From the NCBI RefSeq assembly GCF_004521915.1, contig NZ_SDKD01000001.1:310001-374000 (forward strand): a stretch of DNA of 64,000 nt, in the 5' to 3' direction. The notes below the pieces were generated by a model. The model saw only the letters and a program-made list of their open reading frames with translations, was not told the DNA's origin and searched no databases. A program made the translations under genes and the position numbers. The stretch is from Brevibacillus migulae (GTDB lineage Bacteria > Bacillota > Bacilli > Brevibacillales > Brevibacillaceae). This document shows, in pieces, positions 8,217 through 15,635 of this stretch; within the stretch, counting starts at the first letter, position 1, and each line of letters begins with the position of its first letter.

Positions 8217-8729
8217 ATGGACGAGTTAGGGCACATGACAGTCATCCAATTTGTCGGCTACTCCAATTCCGGAAAAACGACGATGCTGGCAAGTGTGATC
8301 CCGCTCTTGCGCGCAACAGGCCTGCGCATCGGCGTGATCAAGCATGACGGACATGATTTTGAGATGGACCATGAAGGCAAGGATACGTGGAAGTATCGGG
8401 AAGCGGGCGCGGACATCGTGGCCATTCAGTCAGCTGCAAAAACAGCCTGGATCGAGCAGCAGTCCGTACCGTTGGATCAGCTGGTGAAACGGATGGCGGG
8501 AGCGGGGACCCAGTTGGTGCTGGTAGAAGGATTTAAGCGGGAGCACTTCCCCAAGCTTGTTTTTCTGCGCCGCCCCGAGGACCGTGAACTGCTCAGACAA
8601 GTATCGGATGTGATCGCGATCGTGACATGGGAAGCAGCGGGACGGATCGAAGACCGATACACGCGCTTTTCGATCGATGATGCTGCAGAGATTGCTGATT
8701 TTCTCATCCAGCAAATGAAGAAACCTTGA
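8217..8729 (+). CDS. mobB: MobB, molybdopterin-guanine dinucleotide accessory GTPase
   Basis: A 170-residue P-loop protein: VGYSNSGKTT is the Walker A motif near the start, followed by GVIKHDGHDFEMDHEGKDTW, which is highly typical of MobB. It binds GTP and assists MobA. CGGAGGA lies 6 nt before ATG 8217; two earlier in-frame ATG codons (8190, 8199) have weaker context and overlap moeA. Its stop codon is part of the terminator stem, so it ends the operon. Confidence 0.9.
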   Translation: MDELGHMTVIQFVGYSNSGKTTMLASVIPLLRATGLRIGVIKHDGHDFEMDHEGKDTWKYREAGADIVAIQSAAKTAWIEQQSVPLDQLVKRMAGAGTQLVLVEGFKREHFPKLVFLRRPEDRELLRQVSDVIAIVTWEAAGRIEDRYTRFSIDDAAEIADFLIQQMKKP

Positions 8730-8759
8730 ATGGCTGCTATGGCTCTTCAAGGTTTTTTT
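8722..8759 (+). terminator. Terminator of the oxidoreductase-mob operon
   Basis: AACCTTGAA/TTCAAGGTT pair around a 15-nt loop, followed by seven T. The left arm contains the mobB stop codon. Confidence 0.85.
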
Positions 8760-8876
8760 GTATGTCAGAATCTTTCGACAAACCGCTCTTTTCCTCACTT
8801 GAATGCGATATACTGAAATGGTAGTGGAAAAAATTGTATCTTGCCTTGGCAGGAGCACCTGAAGAGGGGGAATCAC

Positions 8877-9986
8877 ATGAAAAAGCTGATTTGCCTGACT
8901 GCTGCGTTCAGTCTCGCCGTTCCACAACTGGCTGTATTCCACGCATTACCTGCGGTTAGCGCCGCTGCTGCAGAAGTACATGATTACGCTAAGGAAACGC
9001 AAGTCAACCAATTCCGCCCTCACAGCGGTGATCGAGCGGAAATCGAAGCCTTCTTCGCCGGATTGATCACCAAGCGCACGAACGCCTCAGAAATAGACAA
9101 GCTGCTGGCGCCGGATTCCACAGACAAAGAAGAAATGAAAGCATACCTGACCGGATGGGGCCAATTCAAGGACATGAAAATGGTCGAGACGAAGATCGAA
9201 AAGCTGTATACAGCAAGCGGATACGATGCGTACTCCAAATTCCGCGCGATTGTGAAGGTCAAATATCTGGGCTATACTCATGAGAACAAAGTGATCGAAA
9301 AGACCGACTACATAGGCTTGGCCAAGCTGGGCAAGGACACAACCGACTGGAAGTTGTGGGGGGTGGTCTGGGATGACTCCGGCATCGATGTTTCCGATGT
9401 CGAGCTGTTCCAGCTGGAAAAGCCAAGCAAAGGGGAAGAGATCTGTGTGATGACTACCGAGGCAGGTGTCATCAAAATGCGTCTCTTTCCAGACAAAGCC
9501 CCCAAGACAGTCAAAAATTTCAAGGAGCTTGCCTTGCAAGGGCACTACAACAACGTTGCCTTTCATCGCGTGATCAACGACTTCATGATTCAAGGAGGCG
9601 CCTTGGATGGTTCCGGAGAGGAAGACTTCAGCATCTACGGCGGATTTTTTGAGGACGAATTCAATCGGGATCTCTTCAATTTCCGAGGAGCACTGGCGAT
9701 GGGGAATGCCGGACCCAACACGAACGGGAACCAATTTTATATCGTGCAGAGTCCCAAAGTGGATCAAGAGTATCTCGATTTGTCGGCACTTCCGTTGAAT
9801 GCGGAAGCCAAATATAAGGAAATCGGCGGACGTGCGTATCTGGACAATCGGCATACGGTGTTCGGGCAGGTATTCGAGGGAATGGAGGCCGTAGACAAAA
9901 TTGCGGCCCAGAAAACAGACGAGAATGCCAAGCCGCTGCAGAATGCAATCAAAATCTTGAAGATTGAATTTGTCAAATACGAGTAA
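8877..9986 (+). CDS. Secreted cyclophilin-type peptidyl-prolyl isomerase
   Basis: A 369-residue exported protein. Residues 1-30 form a Sec signal peptide ending near AVSAAAA. Residues 35-175 form an extra domain rich in charged residues, perhaps NTF2-like. From about 190 comes a cyclophilin domain with GVIKMRLFPDKAPKTVKNF, AFHRVINDFMIQGG and GNAGPNTNGNQFYI, which carries the catalytic Arg and Gln. It should catalyse proline isomerisation in proteins outside the membrane. ATG 8877 is preceded by GAGGGGGA; an ATG-like start at 8841 has no ribosome site and would remove the signal peptide. Single gene between two terminators. Confidence 0.88.
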   Translation: MKKLICLTAAFSLAVPQLAVFHALPAVSAAAAEVHDYAKETQVNQFRPHSGDRAEIEAFFAGLITKRTNASEIDKLLAPDSTDKEEMKAYLTGWGQFKDMKMVETKIEKLYTASGYDAYSKFRAIVKVKYLGYTHENKVIEKTDYIGLAKLGKDTTDWKLWGVVWDDSGIDVSDVELFQLEKPSKGEEICVMTTEAGVIKMRLFPDKAPKTVKNFKELALQGHYNNVAFHRVINDFMIQGGALDGSGEEDFSIYGGFFEDEFNRDLFNFRGALAMGNAGPNTNGNQFYIVQSPKVDQEYLDLSALPLNAEAKYKEIGGRAYLDNRHTVFGQVFEGMEAVDKIAAQKTDENAKPLQNAIKILKIEFVKYE

Positions 9987-9992
9987 ATGTCA

Positions 9993-10031
9993 AAAAGGAG
10001 TCTTTCCCCATGAAGGGAGCAGGCTCCTTTT
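9993..10031 (+). terminator. Likely terminator of the cyclophilin gene
   Basis: AAAAGGAG/CTCCTTTT inverted repeat with a 23-nt loop, ending in TTTTG, 7 bp after the stop codon. Confidence 0.55.
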
Positions 10032-10097
10032 GTCCAGAGATAATAAAGTTGTAGACTTGCAGCTGGGTTAAGCTAACAGGCAGTTATTGGCAAGAGA

Positions 10098-10106
10098 TGG
10101 TATAAT
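10098..10106 (+). promoter_or_regulatory. Extended -10 promoter of the A+T-rich orphan gene
   Basis: TGGTATAAT is a consensus -10 with TG extension, 52 bp before ATG 10158. The -35 region is poor. Confidence 0.55.
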
Positions 10107-10157
10107 GTCCACAAAGAAGTTTTTTTGTATGGATTTAATATTTGGGGGTTTCCATTT

Positions 10158-10583
10158 ATGCAAAGTAGATTAGAACAAGACATTATATCAACAGCAGAAA
10201 GTTTCACAGTTAACTTTTCTGATAAAGGGAATTTTGATTTTACTGTGGAAAGCTTGCGTAACGTAGACGATATTCTTGAAGAGATTGGTGATTTCGTATT
10301 TGATGATGAAGAAAAATTGGATTCTGTCGCATCTATGGTTGGATGCTATATTTTCGAAGTAGCAAGAAGAAATTATGGCGGAGAGTACTTTTGGGTACAA
10401 GATAGAGCACAACCAATTTTAGTTACGGGTGAGCCAGAATTTTCAGTTTCAATTTTAGCATTCGATAAAGTTAGAGGCAGAATCAAAAATGGAAAAGAAG
10501 ATGAGATACTATATTACTTTAAAGGATATATTGATGCAGTTGAAAAAGGTAAAAAAACGGGATACTGCGCAACAATTGTTTAA
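10158..10583 (+). CDS. A+T-rich orphan gene, possibly DUF3806-like
   Basis: A 141-residue soluble acidic protein. LDSVASMVGCYIFEVARRNYGGEYFW resembles, loosely, the core of DUF3806-type proteins and of some small immunity proteins, but I cannot assign it. The gene is clearly richer in A+T than its neighbours (many AAA, TTT and ATA codons), which suggests recent transfer. ATG 10158 is preferred to a TTG at 10125 because GGGGG lies 8 nt upstream. Its neighbour at 10711 is also an orphan; together they may mark a small insertion between the cyclophilin and MBL genes. Confidence 0.7.
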   Translation: MQSRLEQDIISTAESFTVNFSDKGNFDFTVESLRNVDDILEEIGDFVFDDEEKLDSVASMVGCYIFEVARRNYGGEYFWVQDRAQPILVTGEPEFSVSILAFDKVRGRIKNGKEDEILYYFKGYIDAVEKGKKTGYCATIV

Positions 10584-10710
10584 GATAAGAGATTGAGTTA
10601 ACGGGTACGAGAGCATCATGACCACAGGCTACCGGGATCATCGGAACCTGTTCTGTTTGGCGGATTAATCACAGATGAAGAACATACACCAAAAGAAAAG
10701 AGGAAAAACA

Positions 10711-11199
10711 ATGAGCGGGTATCCCCCTGAAATTGAACAATTTCACCAAACCTTGTGCAACCTAGCCGGTGTCGATTCTGTCATTAGCGGTGTGGATGAT
10801 TTGTCATCTGTGGATGCGGAGCTGCTTTCCGTAACCGAGTATGCCCATCTGCCACATGCCGCTCTGCTGCGAACCGGGGGAGGGCTGGACAATGAGGTTC
10901 TGATTCAATTTGAGCTTGTGCTGCAGCCGTCACAGGAAGGTTGGCATGCACTTGAGTTTCTCGGCTGGTTCGTCCGCGATTGTGCAAGAGGCGGCCACAA
11001 GATACAGTTGCGGCCGTTTGCGCTGCCGCCTGTGACGCCGTATGGCAGACAGCTGGGTCATACGTTGAAGTTCCACCTTGATCTCTTCGTGGATGGCATT
11101 GAAGACTCACTGTCTCCTGCCCTGCAGGTTGTATCTGAGATAAACCGGTCCTTAGAACTTGCCATCAGCTTGTATAAGATTAATCAAACACAAGCATAA
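10711..11199 (+). CDS. Hypothetical 162-residue protein
   Basis: A soluble protein with no signal, no membrane segment and no motif I recognise. The centre contains LLRTGGGLDNEVLIQFELVL and LEFLGWFVRDCARGG, which suggests a mixed alpha/beta fold. AGAGGAAAAACA precedes ATG 10711. Base composition is normal for the window, unlike the gene before it. A terminator follows about 140 bp after its stop. Confidence 0.7.
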   Translation: MSGYPPEIEQFHQTLCNLAGVDSVISGVDDLSSVDAELLSVTEYAHLPHAALLRTGGGLDNEVLIQFELVLQPSQEGWHALEFLGWFVRDCARGGHKIQLRPFALPPVTPYGRQLGHTLKFHLDLFVDGIEDSLSPALQVVSEINRSLELAISLYKINQTQA

Positions 11200-11337
11200 G
11201 AGTGCACCTTATTTATTGGTGTTGGGTTGGGCAAATCAGTCAGTCTAATACTGTATAATTCAGTTTAGAACCAAGGATTGCTTCATTCTAACGTAGAGTC
11301 TACCACTAATTTTCAAATATCTAAGTGATATATAGTA

Positions 11338-11378
11338 GACCGGAACTCCTTGTACCATTAGGGGTTCCGGTCTTTTTT
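11338..11378 (+). terminator. Strong terminator
   Basis: GACCGGAAC...GTTCCGGTC stem extended by CCT/AGG, then TTTTTT. It ends the transcript of the orphan pair and faces the convergent MBL-fold gene. Confidence 0.85.
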
Positions 11379-11403
11379 CGTTATTTGCCGCTGAGAGTCT
11401 ATG

Positions 11404-12267
11404 CTACTGTTTTCTGTCGGGCACATACTTCCCGAAGTCGGGAATGGCAATACGATCAAACTCATTGACCAGCTTTCGCAAGTTGTCCGCGAGCAATGTG
11501 CCTGCCATCGGGAGACCATGACCAGTGACAGCCACGGCAGGCTGCAGCTCCTCCAGCTTGCGTACAGATGCCCAGGCAGAGTCCCAATCCGGTGTAAAAT
11601 AGCGGGGCGGCCCGCTGATTTCCGGCTCTTGGGCCAGCACCTTGTAGAGCGACTCTTGCTTGACGGTCACAAACGCATCGCCAGCCAGGAGAGTGCGGTC
11701 CGCATCGCGAAAGAAAGATACATGCCCCGGCGTATGACCAGGCGTATGAATCCAGCGAAATCCCGGCATGTGGGGAACCGTCCCGTCATTGGGGAGAGGC
11801 TGCACGTGCGGTCCCAAATCAATCGGTTCATTCGGAAACAGCATCGACAGCTTGGCGATCATTCCTCCTTCGACACTTGGATCCGGCTCCGGATAGCTCA
11901 TTTTTCCCGTCAAAAAGGGAAGCTCCAGCTCGTGGGCATACACGGGAATCTTCCAATGGTTGACCAGCTCGATGATGGCGCCAACATGGTCGAAATGACC
12001 GTGGGTTAATAGGATCGCTCGAGGGCGGCTGCCTGCACCAAACCGGTTCTCGGTGACGGAGATAATTTCGTCAGCGGATTCCGGCATGCCGGCGTCCACT
12101 AAAACAAAATCTGTGGATTTGGAGTCTCCGACCAGGCAAATGTTGACGATCTGAATGGTATGGCAATATACATCCGGCTGCACCTCCAAGCCTAGTCCGC
12201 TTGCGATGGAGGTTGCAGGGATATAGTTGTAATCATTCCCGTAAGACATCTCGTTTTCGATGTTCAT
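11404..12267 (-). CDS. MBL-fold metallo-hydrolase
   Basis: A 287-residue metallo-beta-lactamase-fold hydrolase. HGHFDHVG (HxHxDH) is the dinuclear metal site, HTPGHTPGHVSFF supplies the next histidine, AGDAF the bridging aspartate and VTGHGLPM the last ligand. The order is that of glyoxalase II-like and lactonase-like members; the substrate is not evident. No signal peptide, so cytoplasmic. AAGGAGCG lies 8 nt before the ATG. It lies 104 bp downstream of aspA on the same strand and may be read through from it. Confidence 0.85.
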   Translation of the reverse strand: MNIENEMSYGNDYNYIPATSIASGLGLEVQPDVYCHTIQIVNICLVGDSKSTDFVLVDAGMPESADEIISVTENRFGAGSRPRAILLTHGHFDHVGAIIELVNHWKIPVYAHELELPFLTGKMSYPEPDPSVEGGMIAKLSMLFPNEPIDLGPHVQPLPNDGTVPHMPGFRWIHTPGHTPGHVSFFRDADRTLLAGDAFVTVKQESLYKVLAQEPEISGPPRYFTPDWDSAWASVRKLEELQPAVAVTGHGLPMAGTLLADNLRKLVNEFDRIAIPDFGKYVPDRKQ

Positions 12268-12371
12268 GGATAGACGCTCCTTGTGAATGGATGTGCTGCC
12301 ACAAGGTTAGCGTTCCTTACTTCCTCCGCAACTATTACAAATTATGGATGGCGCTGGCTTTTTTCCAGCCA

Positions 12372-13799
12372 TCATTGATTGAAAAGAAGCGAAGCTCCAG
12401 CAATGCCTGGATGTGTCATCTCATATGGATCGAGAATCAAATCCAGTTCTTCCTCAGTCAGTACATTATGCTGCAGGCAAAGCTCGCGCACAGATTTGCC
12501 GGTGAGAATCGCTTCTCTGGCAATGCGTGCAGCCACCTCGTATCCAATATGAGGGTTAACGGCAGTGATAATGCCCGCGCTCTTTTCCACGTACGCCTTC
12601 ATCACCTCTTCATTCGCGCTGATCCCATCCAGACAGTATTCCTTGAAAACGCGGAAGGCATTGTTCATCATGCTGATCGACTGAAGGAGATTGAAGACCA
12701 AGACTGGCTCCATGACATTCAATTCCAACTGGCCTGCTTCAGAGGCAAGGCAGATTGTATGGTCATTGCCAATGACTTGGAAGGCGACCTGGTTGACTAC
12801 TTCCGCCATTACCGGGTTTACTTTGCCTGGCATGATAGACGAGCCTGGCTGCCTTGCAGGCAAGGAGATTTCCCCCAGTCCGGCACGCGGCCCGGAAGCC
12901 ATCAAGCGCAAGTCGTTGGCGATTTTGGACATATTGATCATACAGACCTTCAGAGCAGCGGAGACCTCTGTGTATGCATCCGTATTTTGTGTGGCGTCAA
13001 TCAAATCTTCTGCGCCAACCATTGGAAAACGGCTGATTTCAGCGAGATGCTTCACCACGCTCTCGATATAGCGAGGGTCGGCGTTCAAGCCGGTTCCCAC
13101 AGCTGTCGCCCCCATGTTCACCTCATACAAATGCTGGCGCGATTGTTTGATGCGAACGATATCGCGGGTCAGTACTTTCAGATAGGCATGAAATTCCTGA
13201 CCAAGACGGATCGGCACTGCATCCTGAAGATGTGTTCTGCCCATTTTGATGACATGGTCAAACTCCTTCGCCTTGCTGGCAAAAGATTCACGCAATGCTT
13301 CCATCGTCGTGAGCAATTTTTCTAACATCATAAGAGTGGACAGGTGGATCGCTGTAGGGAAGGCGTCGTTTGTCGATTGAGACATGTTTACGTGACTGTT
13401 CGGGCTTACCTGAAAATAATCGCCTTTCTCAAAACCGAGGATTTCCAAAGCGCGGTTGGCGATGACTTCGTTGGCGTTCATGTTGATGGAAGTACCAGCG
13501 CCTCCTTGGATGGGATCTACGATAAATTGCTCATGCCAGCGCCCGTTGATGATCTCGTCTGCTGCCGCTACGATCGCTTGCCCGATGCGGCTGTTTAATT
13601 GCCCGGTTTCCATGTTGGCTAACGCCGCAGCCTTTTTCACGATTGCCATGGCTGTAATCAGTGATTCGTGTATGCGATAGCCAGTGATTGGGAAATTTTC
13701 AATCGCTCGCAACGTTTGTACGCCATAATACGCATCTTTTGGAACTTCCTTTTCCCCTAAAAAATCCTTTTCGATTCGCTTATTGACAAGCTCCTCCAT
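12372..13799 (-). CDS. aspA: Aspartate ammonia-lyase
   Basis: This 475-residue member of the aspartase/fumarase superfamily converts L-aspartate to fumarate and ammonia. GSSIMPGKVNPVMAEV is the superfamily signature with the catalytic loop serine; GRTHLQDAVPIRLG and TGLNADPRYIE are further active-site regions. The wording of the signature and DAYYGVQTLRA at the N-terminus favour aspartase over fumarase C. Start ATG 13799 has GATAGGAG 9 nt upstream; an in-frame ATG at 13808 would abut that ribosome site. Fumarate made here could also serve anaerobic metabolism, but no FNR box was found upstream. Confidence 0.92.
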   Translation of the reverse strand: MEELVNKRIEKDFLGEKEVPKDAYYGVQTLRAIENFPITGYRIHESLITAMAIVKKAAALANMETGQLNSRIGQAIVAAADEIINGRWHEQFIVDPIQGGAGTSINMNANEVIANRALEILGFEKGDYFQVSPNSHVNMSQSTNDAFPTAIHLSTLMMLEKLLTTMEALRESFASKAKEFDHVIKMGRTHLQDAVPIRLGQEFHAYLKVLTRDIVRIKQSRQHLYEVNMGATAVGTGLNADPRYIESVVKHLAEISRFPMVGAEDLIDATQNTDAYTEVSAALKVCMINMSKIANDLRLMASGPRAGLGEISLPARQPGSSIMPGKVNPVMAEVVNQVAFQVIGNDHTICLASEAGQLELNVMEPVLVFNLLQSISMMNNAFRVFKEYCLDGISANEEVMKAYVEKSAGIITAVNPHIGYEVAARIAREAILTGKSVRELCLQHNVLTEEELDLILDPYEMTHPGIAGASLLFNQ

Positions 13800-13814
13800 A
13801 GTCTGCATCTCCTA

Positions 13815-13985
13815 TCACAAGAATTGATTGAGTGTACTGATGGTTGACTTCACCGTGGAATCATAAATCTGTGGTTGAACATGTATTTGCTGACTTTTGG
13901 ATGTTCCAGTGCGGCCGAAGTTGACCGTTGTCATAATGGTACCGCAGTTCGGAATGAAAACGTATCCGTTAACGTCCGGAAACAT
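13815..13985 (-). other. Possible small or remnant reading frame before aspA
   Basis: On the minus strand a frame is open from about 14087 to a stop at 13815, whose TGA overlaps the aspA ribosome site. From the ATG at 13985 it encodes 56 residues with a protein-like composition (GYVFIPNCGTIMTTVNFG, then a Ser/Thr/Gln-rich tail). There is only a weak GGCGGG before the ATG, and no family is recognised. It could be a small gene, a leader of aspA, or the 3' remnant of a lost gene. The rest of 13986-14167 shows nothing else I can name. Confidence 0.25.
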
Positions 13986-14167
13986 CCCGCCAAATACTGT
14001 CGTGGCAGTCCGCGTGGTGTCCTCAACACCATGTGGTTGGGACGAACCTCGACTTCTTATGATTATCGACCATCTATCCTGTTTTGACTAGATAAAAAGT
14101 TTGTTTTATACATATGAAAAGAAACAAGGTCGAAAGTTTTACGGCAAGTAGGCACGGGGGAATAAAG

Positions 14168-14200
14168 AAAAAAGCCTTGAAGAGAGGGTATCCCCAAGGC
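14168..14200 (-). terminator. Terminator downstream of the NirJ-like gene
   Basis: On the minus strand GCCTTG...CAAGGC is followed by TTTTTTC. A second inverted repeat, CAAGCCGG/CCGGCTTG at 14260-14295, lies closer to the gene end. Both probably end the radical SAM transcript. Confidence 0.7.
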
Positions 14201-14315
14201 AAATACTTGCTTTGCACACTGTTTTTTCATTGGATGGAGAATCTACTGCGATCAGAGCACAAGCCGGAATCCTGAAACTGTAAGGAGCCGGCTTGTCTTT
14301 GTTTCGGCCCCGTTT

Positions 14316-15482
14316 CTACACAATCCCTATCTCCGCATCCGTTAAATAGCACTGCGGATCGGAAGACCAGTAATTGCCATCATAACCATATGCCCGCGGA
14401 CGGAAGTTGCCATTGCATACCTCAAAGTACTGGCATTGGGCACAACGGCCGGTAATCAATGCTTTGCGGCTGCGCAGCCCCTCCAATACAGGGTGGGAGC
14501 CGCCCCAAATCTCCGCGAAGATCTGCTCTCGCAAATGACCGAGGGAGATGTGCTGGCTGAACTGATCAGGATGCACGTAGCCTTGATGGTCAATGTTGCA
14601 AATGGCGATGCCGGAGCGATTGCCGCCGTTGCGCAGCAGTTTTTGATAGATGCGCTCCGCCAGCTCCGGCTGCTCTTCCCGCACCTTCAAGTAGAGATAG
14701 ATGCCGTCAGCGTGATTATCTACGGTCAGGATTTCCCGGGCGGAGCCTTTGGCTGCAAACCGCTGGATGGCATCCACAATCAGATCGAGCGCTTCCCGGC
14801 TTTGTTCATGGGAAATATCATCCTCGACTGCGCCGCGGCCTGCATAGACGAGATGATAGAAGCAGGCCCGCGGGATATTTTCTTCCTCCATCAACTGCAG
14901 GATTTCCGGAAGAGAGTCAATATTGTGCTTATTCATCGTAAAGCGCAGCCCCACTTTTTGCCCTTCAGCCAGACAATTGCGAATCCCCCGCAGTGCGGCT
15001 TCAAAGGCACCCTCCTTGCGACGGAAACGATCGTGAATCGCTCCGATCCCGTCCAGACTGATTCCTACATAGCTTACCCCCAGCTGTTTCAGCTGCTTTG
15101 CTTTTTCGGAGGTGATCAGCGTACCGTTCGTGGAAAAAGTGACACGGATGCCATGGGCGATGGCACGTTCGGCCAGCAGCATAATGTCCGGTCGAATTAA
15201 AGGCTCTCCCCCGGAAAACAGGATCACCGGCACTTTGGCCAAAGCGAGCTGATCGATTACGCTGAGCGCTTCCTCGGTAGTAAGCTCGCCATCGTATTTT
15301 TTCGCCTCCGAACTGGAATAGCAGTGCAGACAGTTCAGATTGCAGGTCCGTGTGACGTTCCAGACCACTACGGGTCCATGGTTGGTGTGGGTCCCCATTC
15401 GTTGTCCTTTTGCCTCAGCGGAATAACGCAGTTGGTCGCCGAAAGTGACGGTTGTTTCCAGCAGGCTTGATAAGCCGATCAT
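14316..15482 (-). CDS. Radical SAM/SPASM protein of the NirJ/AhbD heme-modifying type
   Basis: A 388-residue radical SAM enzyme. CNLNCLHC (Cys47, 51, 54) binds the SAM cluster; FSGGEPL follows. The C-terminal CAQCQYFEVCNGNFRPRAYG and DPQCYLTDAEIG provide auxiliary-cluster cysteines and are characteristic of NirJ and the alternative heme synthase AhbD, which act on heme propionate side chains. The exact reaction cannot be fixed: no other heme d1 or siroheme-pathway gene lies here. It is transcribed divergently from the next radical SAM gene, and both promoters share one FNR palindrome, so expression under low oxygen is likely. Confidence 0.8.
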   Translation of the reverse strand: MIGLSSLLETTVTFGDQLRYSAEAKGQRMGTHTNHGPVVVWNVTRTCNLNCLHCYSSSEAKKYDGELTTEEALSVIDQLALAKVPVILFSGGEPLIRPDIMLLAERAIAHGIRVTFSTNGTLITSEKAKQLKQLGVSYVGISLDGIGAIHDRFRRKEGAFEAALRGIRNCLAEGQKVGLRFTMNKHNIDSLPEILQLMEEENIPRACFYHLVYAGRGAVEDDISHEQSREALDLIVDAIQRFAAKGSAREILTVDNHADGIYLYLKVREEQPELAERIYQKLLRNGGNRSGIAICNIDHQGYVHPDQFSQHISLGHLREQIFAEIWGGSHPVLEGLRSRKALITGRCAQCQYFEVCNGNFRPRAYGYDGNYWSSDPQCYLTDAEIGIV

Positions 15483-15536
15483 CGCAGTTCCCCCTTGCCA
15501 TTCATTGGTTTCCAGATGTTTCCCTTGGTCAGGTTC

Positions 15537-15606
15537 ATTCTAGCAATCCAAACACCGTGAATGTGTGATCTTGTTCACATCGTCCCCTTTCCGAATCAAC
15601 TACCAT
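15537..15606. promoter_or_regulatory. Divergent FNR-controlled promoters sharing one operator
   Basis: TGTGA-TCTTGT-TCACA at 15564-15579 lies between two -10-like hexamers: TACCAT at 15601-15606 on the plus strand and TAGAAT at 15537-15542 on the minus strand. Each begins 37 bp from its proximal palindrome edge as defined at the 1328 promoter, so one Fnr dimer would sit near -41.5 for both directions. Confidence 0.8.
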
Positions 15607-15635
15607 GAGAGTGCAGGTGGAGGGAGGAGAACAAC

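Noticed and set aside
12201..13325. A 374-codon plus-strand frame
   Set aside because: Antisense shadow of aspA, whose product carries the full aspartase signature.
13875..14091. Two plus-strand frames of 64 and 70 codons upstream of aspA
   Set aside because: No ribosome site; the opposite strand frame looks more protein-like.
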